A DNA stretch of 64,000 bases from Rhizobacter sp. OV335 (GTDB taxonomy: Bacteria; Pseudomonadota; Gammaproteobacteria; Burkholderiales; Burkholderiaceae_C), in the NCBI RefSeq assembly GCF_900142965.1, contig NZ_FRCQ01000002.1, positions 248,001 to 312,000 of the forward strand, in the 5' to 3' direction. Of this stretch, positions 26,483 to 35,054 are shown piece after piece. Position 1 is the stretch's first letter, and each line of letters opens with the position of its first letter. The position numbers and the translations under genes are program-made. Below the pieces are notes generated by a model. It ran no database searches. It saw nothing but the letters and a program-made list of their open reading frames with translations, and was not told where the DNA came from.

Positions 26483-27197
26483 GGCGGAACTCCTGCTCGA
26501 TGTCCCAGGCCTCGAGCTGCACGCGCCGGTTCAGGTACATCGCGAAGCCGGCGCCGACATAGAACGGCTCCAGCACCAGCACCACCAGCGCGTAGCCGCT
26601 GGCGGTCGCGAACGACGCCGACACGCTGCCGCCGGTGAACCAGCCCCAGGCGTCGCTGCGCAGGCCTTCGGGCAGCAGCAGCGCGATGAACGCCATCAGC
26701 CCGATGCCGAGAAAGGCCTCGGCATGCGCGAACACCAGGTGCATCGCGCCGACCGGGCCGCGCTGCGAGCGCAGCATCAGCGCGCGCCGCTGCCGCCGCG
26801 CCTTGCCGCGCTGGCCTTCGAGCTGGTAGATCGGCTGCGTATACGAGCGCCACGGCGACAGGCGCCGCCACGTCAGGCTCGTGAACCACTGGCCCCACCA
26901 GACCTCGCGCTGCGCGCGCCACAGGTCGGCGAAGCGGGTCGACTGGCCGAAGGCCGCGCGCGACAGCACGAACAGCACGCTGCGGTCCATCCAGGGCTTG
27001 AGCCAGAAGATCAGCACGCTCGGCAGCCAGCTCGCGATCTCGACGCTGGACAGCGCGAGCAGGAACACCGCGGCGAACACCGGCGTGCAGGTCGCCCACA
27101 CCGAGCGCGCGTTGGCCTGCACCAGGCGCACCCCCAGGTCGCCGGCCTCGTGCATCGGGCGCGGGCGCAGCTCGACGGCGATCGCGTCAACCTGCAT
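26472..27197 (-). CDS. Multi-pass membrane protein of the MoxR block, family not recognised
   Basis: 241 residues. Membrane segments near 40-60 (FAAVFLLALSSVEIASWLPS), 165-185 (FLGIGLMAFIALLLPEGL) and 205-225 (GYALVVLVLEPFYVGAGFAM), with a long Arg-rich cytoplasmic loop between the first two (LEGQRGKARRQRRALMLRS). The C-terminal MYLNRRVQLEAWDIEQEFRR segment is similar in position to that of other conserved membrane proteins of MoxR loci. It overlaps its neighbours by 11 bp on both sides. I cannot name a function. Confidence 0.8.
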   Translation of the reverse strand: MQVDAIAVELRPRPMHEAGDLGVRLVQANARSVWATCTPVFAAVFLLALSSVEIASWLPSVLIFWLKPWMDRSVLFVLSRAAFGQSTRFADLWRAQREVWWGQWFTSLTWRRLSPWRSYTQPIYQLEGQRGKARRQRRALMLRSQRGPVGAMHLVFAHAEAFLGIGLMAFIALLLPEGLRSDAWGWFTGGSVSASFATASGYALVVLVLEPFYVGAGFAMYLNRRVQLEAWDIEQEFRRAF

Positions 27198-28239
27198 TCG
27201 CGGCCTCCACGTCGGCAGCGCGGCGCGGCCGCCCCTGCCAGCCCAGGTAGGCGATCACCAGCGCCCAGCAGGCCGCGCCGACGCCGTACTTGACCTGCGG
27301 CTCGACCCAGCGGGCCGACGACCAGAAGGCCTCGACCGCCGCGGCGATCAGCAGGAACGCGATCACGCCGTACATCACGACGATGGCGTGCGACGACGCA
27401 TGGCGCAGCGCCTCGAGCCGCGTGCGACGGCCGGGCGCCAGCAGCGCATGGCCGAGCCGCAACCCGGCGGCACCCGACATCACGATGGCCGTCAGCTCGA
27501 AGGCCGAGTGCGTGACGATGAACGAGTAGAACGCCTCGCCGTGGCCGCGCGCCGTCAGGTAGCCGCCGACCGCGCCGCCCTGCAGCCCGTTGAAGACCAG
27601 GAAGAACGCGCTGCCGATGCCGCCGAACAGGCCGGCCGCGAAGCACTGGAAGCCGATGCCGATGTTGTGCTGGATGTAGTAGCCGAACATCTGCCAGTCG
27701 GTCTCGGCGCTGCGCGGCTTGCCGATCGGGTCGGCGCCGGGGCCGTACATCTGGTCGAAGTTGCGCACCTGCTGCGCATCCATCAGGTGCAGGATGAAGC
27801 CGGGGTCGCGCCAGCAGGCCCAGCCGACCAGCAGCGTCGGCACGACGAACAGCAGCGCCGCCACCAGCAGGTAGCCGCGGTGCGCACGCACGCTCTGCGG
27901 GATGTCGACCAGCAGCAGCCGGCGCAACCGCCCGATGCCGAAGCCGGGCTCGTGGCGGCGGTAGATCAGCTGGTGCGCGCGGTGGGTCAGCTGCTCCAGG
28001 CGTTGCGTCAGGCCGATCGGGTAGGCGCGCGCCTGCGCCAGCGCCAGGTGCTCGCAGGCGCGGCGGTACAGCACGCTGAGGCGGGCGCCGTCGACCGGGA
28101 GGATCTTCTTCCGCTCGGCCGGCTTGGCGGTCTTCTTGTCGGCCTTCTTGCGTGGACGCGTGCCCTCCGCCCGGTCGAGCAGGGCCTGCAACTCGTCCCA
28201 CAGCGGCGCATGCACCGCCTCGAACTGCAGCGGCGTCAT
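27187..28239 (-). CDS. SpoIIM-like (stage II sporulation protein M family) membrane protein
   Basis: 350 residues from the ATG at 28239. A cytoplasmic N-terminal region with a Lys-rich patch (RPRKKADKKTAKPAERKKI) and helices (LSVLYRRACEHLALAQARAY) is followed by about five membrane helices. The conserved SpoIIM/DUF95 part is NIGIGFQCFAAGLFGGIGSA and SFIVTHSAFELTAIVMSGAAGL, where the H-x-x-x-E is typical. These Gram-negative relatives are not sporulation proteins; they occur beside RDD and MoxR genes. It starts within a 4-bp ATGA overlap with the RDD gene. Confidence 0.9.
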   Translation of the reverse strand: MTPLQFEAVHAPLWDELQALLDRAEGTRPRKKADKKTAKPAERKKILPVDGARLSVLYRRACEHLALAQARAYPIGLTQRLEQLTHRAHQLIYRRHEPGFGIGRLRRLLLVDIPQSVRAHRGYLLVAALLFVVPTLLVGWACWRDPGFILHLMDAQQVRNFDQMYGPGADPIGKPRSAETDWQMFGYYIQHNIGIGFQCFAAGLFGGIGSAFFLVFNGLQGGAVGGYLTARGHGEAFYSFIVTHSAFELTAIVMSGAAGLRLGHALLAPGRRTRLEALRHASSHAIVVMYGVIAFLLIAAAVEAFWSSARWVEPQVKYGVGAACWALVIAYLGWQGRPRRAADVEAANAG

Positions 28240-28943
28240 CGGGCGGCGTCTCCGCGGCGGCCGAGCAGCCAGTGCGCGACGCCGAGCAGGCGCTGCGTGG
28301 CGTCGGCCGGGGTGCCGTCGGCGGCATCGGTGGCCGAGCGGGCGAGGGTGGCGAGTTCGTCGAAGCGGGCCGGCGTGAGCCGCGCACCGCGCATCGCCCA
28401 GTTGACGATGGCGGCCTGCTCGCGCAGCGCGAGCGGCCGGGCCGGCGCGCGAGGCGGCGCCTCGGGCAGCGCGCCGTGCAACTCGACGCTGCCGGCATGC
28501 ACGACCAGCGTGCCGGCGGCCATGTCGCCCAGGCGCTTGAAATCGGGCCGCCACAGCATCGCGAGCACGCCGAAGCCGTACAGCAGCGGCATGAAGTCGG
28601 CCGCGCGCAGCAGGTTGCGGATGATCGACGCGGCCGGCGTCACCGGCAGGCCGGAGTCCATCACCACCCGCAGGCCCAGCATGCGCTTGCCGGGCGTGGC
28701 ACCGGCCAGCGCCAGCTCGAACGCCACCGGGTAGAACCATTCGAGCAGGAAATACACCATCAGCTGCAGCCCGGCGCCCATGCCACCGCCCAGGCCCAGC
28801 AGCGCCGACAGCGTCAGGAACATCACGACGCGGATGCCAAAGTCGGCCGCGAACGCGAGCACGCGCGGCACCAGCCCGGCCGGTCTCAGCGACAGCGCGA
28901 TGCCTTCCGGTGTCTCGACGGTGGTCAGCGTATCCAGGGACAC
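28236..28943 (-). CDS. RDD family membrane protein
   Basis: 235 residues from a GTG at 28943; ATGs further upstream are antisense to the divergent flavoprotein gene and are rejected. The RDD signature is visible: GLVPRVLAFAADFGIRVVMF (with R-x-x-A-F-x-x-D), TPGKRMLGLRVV and LLRAADFMPLLYGFGVLAML, DFKRLGDMAAGTLVV. About four membrane helices; the C-terminal 80 residues are cytoplasmic. First gene of the leftward MoxR block, 70 bp from the divergent gene. Confidence 0.88.
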   Translation of the reverse strand: MSLDTLTTVETPEGIALSLRPAGLVPRVLAFAADFGIRVVMFLTLSALLGLGGGMGAGLQLMVYFLLEWFYPVAFELALAGATPGKRMLGLRVVMDSGLPVTPAASIIRNLLRAADFMPLLYGFGVLAMLWRPDFKRLGDMAAGTLVVHAGSVELHGALPEAPPRAPARPLALREQAAIVNWAMRGARLTPARFDELATLARSATDAADGTPADATQRLLGVAHWLLGRRGDAAR

Positions 28944-29013
28944 GGAAGCGTTCGGTGGTGAGGTCGCAGATTCTAGGGTGCAGAATCGACGTTCCGTTGT
29001 CGGAGGCCTCGCC

Positions 29014-30435
29014 ATGAACGCACCCATCCCCGCCCACCTGCTGCCGCAGCTCGATCCGCGGCCGGTTCCCGCCGAGATGGTCGATGCGCTGCGGGCCCGC
29101 TTCGGCGAGCGCTGCTCCACCGCGCTCGCGGTGCGCGAGCAGCACGGCCGCGACGAATCGCCGTTCGACGTGCCGCCGCCCGAGGTGGTCGTGTACTGCG
29201 AGAGCACCGACGACGTCGCCGAGGTGGTGAAGCTGGCCGACCGCTACGCCGTGCCGGTGATCCCCTACGGCGCCGGCTCGTCGCTCGAAGGCCACCTGCT
29301 CGCGGTGCAGGGCGGCGTCAGCATCGACCTGACGCGCATGAACCGCATCGTGTCGGTGCGCCCCGAAGACCTCACCGTCACCGTGCAGGCCGGCGTCACC
29401 CGCATGCAGCTGAACACCGAGATCCGCCATGCCGGGCTGTTCTTCCCGATCGACCCCGGCGCCGACGCCACGCTCGGCGGCATGAGCGCCACGCGCGCGA
29501 GTGGCACCAACGCCGTGCGCTACGGCACGATGCGCGACAACGTGCTCGCGCTCACCGTCGTCACGCCGCAGGGCGAGGTGATCCATACCGGCACGCGGGC
29601 GCGCAAGTCGTCGGCCGGCTACGACCTGACGCGGCTGATGGTCGGCAGCGAAGGCACGCTCGGCGTGATGACCGAGATCACGCTGAAGCTGTACCCGCTG
29701 CCCGAGGCGATCTCGGCCGCCACCTGCAGCTTCCCGAGCATCGACGCCGCGGTGCGCACCACCATCCAGCTGATCCAGATGGGCGTGCCGATCGCCCGCT
29801 GCGAGCTGCTCGACGCCAACGCGGTGCGCGCGGTGAACCGGCACGACAAGCTGACGCTGCCCGAATCGCCGCTGCTGCTGATGGAGTTCCACGGCAGCGA
29901 GGCGAGCGTGGCCGAGCAGGCCGCCACCGTGCAGGAGATCGCCAGCGAGTTCGGCGGCGAAGGCTTCCAGTGGGCGATCACGCCGGAGGAGCGCACCAGG
30001 CTGTGGACCGCCCGCCACCGCGCGTACTTCGCCGGGCTGCAGATGAAGCCAGGCAGCCGCACCGTGACCACCGACACCTGCGTGCCGATCTCGCGGCTGG
30101 CCGAGTGCATCAACGACAGCGTCGCCGAGGTCGAGGCCTCGGGGCTGATGTACTACATCGTCGGCCACGTCGGCGACGGCAACTTCCACCTCGCCTACCT
30201 GATCGACCCCGACAAGCCGGAAGAACGCGAGACCGCCGAGCGGCTGAACCTGCAGCTGGTGCAGCGCGCGCTGCGGCTCGACGGCACCTGCACCGGCGAG
30301 CACGGCATCGGGCTGCACAAGATGGGCTTCCTGGTCACCGAAGCGGGGGCCGGCGCGGTCGACATGATGCGCAGCGTCAAGCGCGCGCTCGACCCGAAGA
30401 ACATCATGAACCCCGGCAAGATCTTTTCCCTGTGA
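29014..30435 (+). CDS. FAD-binding D-lactate dehydrogenase / glycolate-oxidase-type flavoprotein
   Basis: 473 residues from the ATG at 29014 (GGAGG site 9 bp upstream). PCMH-type FAD domain: VPVIPYGAGSSLEGHLLAVQ, GVSIDLTRMNRI, GGMSATRASGTNAVRYGTMR, MVGSEGTLGVMTEITLKLYP. The C-terminal FAD-oxidase cap has the catalytic-type GHVGDGNFHLAYLIDP and GTCTGEHGIGLHKMGFL, RALDPKNIMNPGKIF. This is the cytochrome-linked D-lactate dehydrogenase (LDHD/Dld) group; D-2-hydroxyglutarate or glycolate are possible substrates. It precedes the ABC permease gene by only about 10 bp and probably begins that operon. Confidence 0.93.
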   Translation: MNAPIPAHLLPQLDPRPVPAEMVDALRARFGERCSTALAVREQHGRDESPFDVPPPEVVVYCESTDDVAEVVKLADRYAVPVIPYGAGSSLEGHLLAVQGGVSIDLTRMNRIVSVRPEDLTVTVQAGVTRMQLNTEIRHAGLFFPIDPGADATLGGMSATRASGTNAVRYGTMRDNVLALTVVTPQGEVIHTGTRARKSSAGYDLTRLMVGSEGTLGVMTEITLKLYPLPEAISAATCSFPSIDAAVRTTIQLIQMGVPIARCELLDANAVRAVNRHDKLTLPESPLLLMEFHGSEASVAEQAATVQEIASEFGGEGFQWAITPEERTRLWTARHRAYFAGLQMKPGSRTVTTDTCVPISRLAECINDSVAEVEASGLMYYIVGHVGDGNFHLAYLIDPDKPEERETAERLNLQLVQRALRLDGTCTGEHGIGLHKMGFLVTEAGAGAVDMMRSVKRALDPKNIMNPGKIFSL

Positions 30436-30445
30436 GGCCGCGCCC

Positions 30446-31396
30446 ATCAGCGTCTTCCTGATCCAACGCTGCGCCGCCTTCGTCGCCACGCTGCTGGCGG
30501 CCTCGGCGCTGATCTTCGCGGTGCTCGCGCTGCTGCCGGGCAGCGCGGTCGACGTCCGGCTGGAGACCGGTACCACGCCAGAGGCCGCCGCGGCACTCGC
30601 GCAGCAGCTCGGGCTCGACCAGCCGGCGCTCGTGCGCTACGGCCGCTGGCTGCGCGGCCTGGCGAGCGGCGAGCTGGGCCACAGCGTCGCGTACGACGCG
30701 CCGATCGCCGAGCTGCTGGCCGAGCGGCTGCTCGTCACGCTGCCGCTCGCGCTGATCGCGATGGGGCTCACCACCGTGTTCGCGCTCGCGCTCGGCGTGT
30801 TCGCCGCCTCGCGCCATCGCCGGCTCGGCGATGCCGGCGTGATGGCCGCCAGCCAGCTCGGCATGGCGGTGCCGAACTTCTGGCTCGCGATCCTGCTGAT
30901 CGGGGTGTTCGCGGTGAAGCTGCAGTGGTTTCCGGCCGGCGGCTTTGCCGGCTGGGATGAAGGCCCGGCCGAAGCGCTGCGTTCGCTGCTGCTGCCGGCC
31001 GTCGCGCTGGCCGCGGTGCAGGTCGCGATCCTCGCGCGCGTGACGCGCAGCGCGGTGCTCGAGGTGATGCGCGAGGATTTCGTGCGCAGCGCCCGCGCGC
31101 AGGGCCTGGGCCGGCGCGCGGTGCTGTGGCGCCATGTGCTGCGCAACGCGCTGGTGCCGGTGCTGACGGTGATGGGGCTGCAATTCGCGAACCTGCTGAC
31201 CGGCGCGATCGTCGTCGAGAAGGTGTTCGCGCTGCCCGGGCTCGGGCTGCTGGTGTTCCAGGCGATCGCGAACCGCGACCTGGCGGTGGTGCAGAACGTG
31301 GTGATGCTGTTCGCCGCCGCGGTGATCGCGATCAACTTCGCGGTCGACCTGCTGCTGGTCGCGATCGACCCGCGACTGAAGGCAGCGCACCGATGA
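30446..31396 (+). CDS. Oligopeptide-type ABC transporter permease (DppB family), no canonical full-length start
   Basis: The DppB-type frame is open from 30410 and the protein-like sequence begins at ISVFLIQRCAAFVATLLAAS, but the codon at the expected start (30446) is ATC. The first canonical start is GTG 30521, which would remove the first membrane helix. From 30446 the product has 316 residues. Features: first helix as above, LLPGSAVDVRLE, six membrane helices, and the permease EAA loop (EDFVRSARAQGLGRRAVLWR). It forms the membrane pore with the next gene. Either AUC is used, or one base (ATG to ATC) is a mutation or sequencing error. It is followed by dppC-like with a 4-bp overlap. Confidence 0.85.
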   Translation: MSVFLIQRCAAFVATLLAASALIFAVLALLPGSAVDVRLETGTTPEAAAALAQQLGLDQPALVRYGRWLRGLASGELGHSVAYDAPIAELLAERLLVTLPLALIAMGLTTVFALALGVFAASRHRRLGDAGVMAASQLGMAVPNFWLAILLIGVFAVKLQWFPAGGFAGWDEGPAEALRSLLLPAVALAAVQVAILARVTRSAVLEVMREDFVRSARAQGLGRRAVLWRHVLRNALVPVLTVMGLQFANLLTGAIVVEKVFALPGLGLLVFQAIANRDLAVVQNVVMLFAAAVIAINFAVDLLLVAIDPRLKAAHR

Positions 31397-32211
31397 AGCG
31401 CCACCCGAGCTTCGTCGCCGGCTGCGTGCTGGTCGGGCTGTGGCTCGCCGCGGTGCTGCTGTCGCTCGCGTGGACGCCGTACCCGCCCACCGAGATCGAC
31501 ATCCCGAACCGGCTGCTGCTGCCGTCGGCCGCGCACTGGCTGGGCACCGACAGCCTCGGGCGCGACATCGCGTCGCTGCTGATCGTCGGCGCGCGCACCT
31601 CGCTGCTGGTGGGCGTCGCGGCGGTCGGGCTGGGTGCCTTGTTCGGCACCGCGATCGGCGTGCTCGGCGCCGCGCGGCGCGGTGGGCTCGATGCGCTGCT
31701 GATACGCATCGCCGATTTCAGCTTCGCGTTCCCGGCGCTGCTGACCGCGCTGATGCTGGCCGCGCTGGCCGGGCCCGGGGTCGGCACCGCGGTGGCGGCG
31801 ATCGCGGTCTTCAACATGGCGGTGTTCGCGCGCATCAGCCGCTCGGCGGCCGGCGCGGTGTGGTCGCGCGATTTCGTGCTGGCCGCGCGCGCCTGCGGGC
31901 GCAGCCGCTGGCAGATCACGCTCGACCATGTGCTCCCGAACATCGCCGCGCCGCTGATCGTGCAGGTGACGATCCAGTTCGCGGTCGCGATCCTGGCCGA
32001 GGCGGCGCTGAGCTACCTCGGCCTGGGCGTGCGGCCGCCGCAGCCGAGCTGGGGACGGATGCTGAACGAGGCGCAGGAGATGATGTTCCAGGCGCCGCAG
32101 CTCGCGCTGTACCCGGGCGTCGCGATCGCGCTCGCGGTGCTGGGGCTGAACCTGATGGGCGACGGGTTGCGCGACCTGCTGGACCCGCGGCTCGCGGGGG
32201 AGCGGCGATGA
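31393..32211 (+). CDS. Oligopeptide-type ABC transporter permease (DppC family)
   Basis: 272 residues from the ATG at 31393, overlapping the previous stop (ATGA). N-terminal helix SFVAGCVLVGLWLAAVLLSL, then the DppC signature HWLGTDSLGRDIASLLIVGA, and the EAA loop (RDFVLAARACGRSRWQITLD HVLPN region), ending NLMGDGLRDLLDPRL. Second membrane subunit; pairs with the upstream permease. Confidence 0.94.
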   Translation: MKRHPSFVAGCVLVGLWLAAVLLSLAWTPYPPTEIDIPNRLLLPSAAHWLGTDSLGRDIASLLIVGARTSLLVGVAAVGLGALFGTAIGVLGAARRGGLDALLIRIADFSFAFPALLTALMLAALAGPGVGTAVAAIAVFNMAVFARISRSAAGAVWSRDFVLAARACGRSRWQITLDHVLPNIAAPLIVQVTIQFAVAILAEAALSYLGLGVRPPQPSWGRMLNEAQEMMFQAPQLALYPGVAIALAVLGLNLMGDGLRDLLDPRLAGERR

Positions 32212-33251
32212 GCGGCGCGTTGCTTTCGGTCCGAGATCTGCGCGTGAGCCTGCCGTCGGCGCGCGGGCCGGTCGACGCGGTGCGCGGGATCGACCTGGAT
32301 CTCGCGCGAGGCCGCACGCTCGGGCTGATCGGCGAGAGCGGTTGCGGCAAGTCGATGACGGCGCTGGCGCTGATGGGGCTGCTGCCGGATGCGGCGCGCG
32401 TGGCCGGCAGCGTCCGCTTCGACGGGCAGGAGCTGATCGGCCTGGACGACGCGATGATGTGCCGGCTGCGCGGCCGGCGCATCGCGATGGTGTTCCAGGA
32501 GCCGATGACGGCGCTCGACCCGCTGCAGCCGCTGTGGCGCACCGTGTCCGAGCCGTTGCGCGTGCACCGCGGGCTGGATGCGCGCACGGCACGCGCCGAG
32601 GCGCTGCGGCTGCTCGACCGCGTGCAGTTGCCGCAGGCGGCGCAGCGGCTCGATGCGCGGCCGCACCAGCTGTCGGGCGGGCAGCGCCAGCGGGTGATGA
32701 TCGCGACGGCGCTGGCCTGCGGGCCCGAGCTGCTGATCGCCGACGAGCCGACGACGGCGCTCGACGCGACGCTGCAGCGCGAGATCCTCGCGCTGATCGG
32801 CACGCTGATCGCCGACAGCGGCATGGCGCTGCTGCTGATCTCGCACGACCTCGACCTGATGGCGCGCAGCGTCGAGCGCGTGATGGTGATGTACGGCGGA
32901 ACGGTGGTCGAAGAGGGCCCGGGCGCGCAGGTGCTGGCCGCGCCGGCGCATCCGTACACGCGCGGGCTGGTCGGCGCGCGGCCCCGGCTGGGTGCGCCGC
33001 GCGGCATGCGGCTCGCGACGATCCCGGGCCGCGTGCCGGCGCTGGGTGAGTGGCCGGCGGGGTGCCCGTTCGCGGACCGGTGCGGGTGGGTGGCGGATGC
33101 GTGCCGCGCAGGCTTGCCGGCGCATGTCAGCGTTGGCGCTGCTCACTCCGCGCGCTGTATCCGCGTCGAGGCACTGCCACCGGGGCTTCGACAGGCTCAG
33201 CCCGACCCTTCGACAGGCTCAGGGCGAACGGTTCTCCCCCGATCATCCTGA
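32208..33251 (+). CDS. Oligopeptide ABC transporter ATP-binding protein (DppD family)
   Basis: 347 residues from the ATG at 32208 (ATGA overlap with dppC-like). Walker A GESGCGKSMTA, Q-loop MVFQEPMTALDP, signature LSGGQRQRVMI, Walker B LLIADEPTTALD, H-loop LISHDLDLM. The C-terminal oligopeptide-type region (CPFADRCGWVADACRAG) carries the Cys residues seen in DppD/OppD. The last 20 or so residues (PGLRQAQPDPSTGSGRTV) are encoded by REP-like repeat DNA (33185-33264), so the original stop was probably lost and the repeat now supplies the tail. Confidence 0.93.
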   Translation: MSGALLSVRDLRVSLPSARGPVDAVRGIDLDLARGRTLGLIGESGCGKSMTALALMGLLPDAARVAGSVRFDGQELIGLDDAMMCRLRGRRIAMVFQEPMTALDPLQPLWRTVSEPLRVHRGLDARTARAEALRLLDRVQLPQAAQRLDARPHQLSGGQRQRVMIATALACGPELLIADEPTTALDATLQREILALIGTLIADSGMALLLISHDLDLMARSVERVMVMYGGTVVEEGPGAQVLAAPAHPYTRGLVGARPRLGAPRGMRLATIPGRVPALGEWPAGCPFADRCGWVADACRAGLPAHVSVGAAHSARCIRVEALPPGLRQAQPDPSTGSGRTVLPRSS

Positions 33252-33264
33252 GCTTGTCGAAGGG
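33185..33264. repeat. REP-like palindromic repeat array 1
   Basis: Two direct copies of CTTCGACAGGCTCAG (33186 region and 33208 region) and one inverted copy CTGAGCTTGTCGAAG (about 33248-33262) with the conserved GGGCGAACGG extension. The same unit recurs at 39825-39947. Such TTCGACAGGCTCAG elements are interspersed repeats in many betaproteobacterial genomes. Here they overlap the end of the dppD-like gene and the gap to the convergent dctM gene. Confidence 0.85.
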
Positions 33265-33279
33265 TCGCCTCCGACGCGC

Positions 33280-34572
33280 TCAGCGATACCCCATCGACTG
33301 CGGCAGCCACAGCACGATCTGCGGGAACAGCGTCATCGCCAGCAGCAGCAACAGCAGCATCACGATGAACAGCCAGCCCTCGCGCAGCATGTCCTTGATC
33401 GGAATCCCGGTCAGCGCGTTCGTCACGAACAGCAGCATCCCGAACGGCGGGTGGATCAGCCCGATCATCATGTTCAGCACGATCACGACGCCGAAGTGCA
33501 CCAGGTCGATCCCGAGCGCCTTCACCATCGGCAGCAGGATCGGCACGAACACCAGCAGCAGCACCGAGATGTCCATGAAGCAGCCGAGCACCAGGAACAG
33601 CAGGTTCACCAGCAGCAGGAACGAGGTGCGCCCGAGATCGAAGCCCGCCATCCACGCCGCCAGCGACTGCGGCACGCCTTCGGCAGTGAACGCGTAGTTC
33701 ATCATGAAGGCACCGGCCAGGATCATCGTGATCACCGCGCTGGAGCGCGTCGACTCCATCACCACGCCCCACAGCACCCGCCAGCTGAGCGCCCGGTAGA
33801 CCACGCCGGCCAGCACCAGCGCGTGCAGCGCCGCCACCGCGGCCGCCTCGGTCGGCGTGAAGATGCCGGTGTAGATGCCGGTCAGCAGCAGCACCGGCAG
33901 CGACAGCGGCAACGCGCCGCGCCACACGATCAGCGGCCACTCGCGCAGCGGCACCTTGTCTTCGCGCGGCATGTTGCGCCGCGTCGCGATGAAATGCACC
34001 ACGGCCATCATCAGCAGCGCCATCAGCACGCCGGGCACCACGCCGCCGAGGAACAGCGCACCGACCGAGCTGCCCGACACCAGCGCATAGATCACCATCG
34101 GGATCGACGGCGGGATGATCGGCCCGAGCGTCGCGCTCGCGACCACCACCGCGCCGGCGAAGCCGGGCGTGTACTCCGGCTTCTTCAGCATCTGCCGGAT
34201 CGTCACCAGCCCCGGCCCGGCCGCATCGGCGATCGCGCTGCCGCTCATGCCCGAGAACACCACGCTGACCAGGATGTCGACCTGCGCCAGCCCGCCGCGC
34301 AGCCGCCCGACCAGGATGCGGCAGAAGTCGAAGATGCGCTCGCTGATGGTGCCGGCGTTCATCAGGTTGGCCGCGAAGATGAACAGCGGCACCGCCAGCA
34401 GCACATAGCTGTTGTACAGCCCGTTCAGCACCTGCTCGGCTGCCAGGCCGACATCCTGCCGCTTGACGATCAGGTAGGCGATGCCGCTGCCGATCATCGA
34501 GAAGCCGATCGGCGCGCGCAGCACGAAGCCGGCCACCAGCACGCCGACCAGCGCCCACAGCGCCGCCGTCAT
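33280..34572 (-). CDS. dctM: TRAP transporter large permease DctM
   Basis: 430 residues from the ATG at 34572 with about 12 membrane helices. DctM motifs: VPLFIFAANLMNAGTISERI, VFSGMSGSAIADAAGPG, GPIIPPSIPMVIYALVSGSS, YTGIFTPTEAAAVAALHALV and MMIGLIHPPFGMLLFVTNAL. It is the sodium-coupled transport subunit. The order dctP-dctQ-dctM is complete on this strand with 1- and 4-bp overlaps. Confidence 0.96.
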   Translation of the reverse strand: MTAALWALVGVLVAGFVLRAPIGFSMIGSGIAYLIVKRQDVGLAAEQVLNGLYNSYVLLAVPLFIFAANLMNAGTISERIFDFCRILVGRLRGGLAQVDILVSVVFSGMSGSAIADAAGPGLVTIRQMLKKPEYTPGFAGAVVVASATLGPIIPPSIPMVIYALVSGSSVGALFLGGVVPGVLMALLMMAVVHFIATRRNMPREDKVPLREWPLIVWRGALPLSLPVLLLTGIYTGIFTPTEAAAVAALHALVLAGVVYRALSWRVLWGVVMESTRSSAVITMILAGAFMMNYAFTAEGVPQSLAAWMAGFDLGRTSFLLLVNLLFLVLGCFMDISVLLLVFVPILLPMVKALGIDLVHFGVVIVLNMMIGLIHPPFGMLLFVTNALTGIPIKDMLREGWLFIVMLLLLLLAMTLFPQIVLWLPQSMGYR

Positions 34573-35054
34573 GCCTTCACCTCGCCGCTCAGTTCCTGGT
34601 CGAGCCCGCGCGCGATGCGCCACAAGGTGTGCGCACTGCGCACCACCACCCCGGCCAGCATCAGCGCGAACGGCAGGAACACCGCCATGAACGGCAGCCC
34701 GAGCACCGGCGTGCCCTCGCGCGCCATGAAGTGGATGTAGTCCCAGCTGGCCGGCAGCGCCCACAGCGCGAGGCCGCCGAACAGCAGCGCCGCGAGCCCG
34801 CGGAACACCCTCCGAATGCCTGCTGGCATCGCGTTGTAGACCAGGTCGAAGGCCACGTGCTCGCGCTGCGGCACGACGAACGCGGTCGACCACAGGATCA
34901 CCCAGACGTACAGCACCACCGCCAGCTCGTCGGTCCACGGCAGCGGCCGGTTGAAGCCGAAGCGCGCGACGATCTGCACCAGGAACACCAGGAACAGCAA
35001 CACGAACAGCCCGCCGCCGACCGCCTCGGCGCCGCGTTTCAGCCACCGTTGCAT
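34569..35054 (-). CDS. dctQ: TRAP transporter small permease DctQ
   Basis: 161 residues from the ATG at 35054, which shares one base with the dctP stop (TGATG). Four membrane helices, first GGLFVLLFLVFLVQIVARFG, and the family pattern FNRPLPWTDELAVVLYVWVI followed by REHVAFDLVY. It bridges DctP and DctM. Confidence 0.93.
   Translation of the reverse strand: MQRWLKRGAEAVGGGLFVLLFLVFLVQIVARFGFNRPLPWTDELAVVLYVWVILWSTAFVVPQREHVAFDLVYNAMPAGIRRVFRGLAALLFGGLALWALPASWDYIHFMAREGTPVLGLPFMAVFLPFALMLAGVVVRSAHTLWRIARGLDQELSGEVKA

Noticed and set aside
28944-29207. Upstream ATG extension of the RDD protein
   Set aside because: It would be antisense to the start of the flavoprotein gene and shows no RDD-like sequence.
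27187-30576. A 1129-codon leftward frame covering 27.2-30.6 kb
   Set aside because: Only 27187-28239 matches a family (SpoIIM-like); the rest is antisense to the flavoprotein gene and out of frame with the RDD gene.
33185-33264. CRISPR-like repeat
   Set aside because: The units are palindromic, mixed in direction and irregularly spaced, with no unique spacers of constant length.
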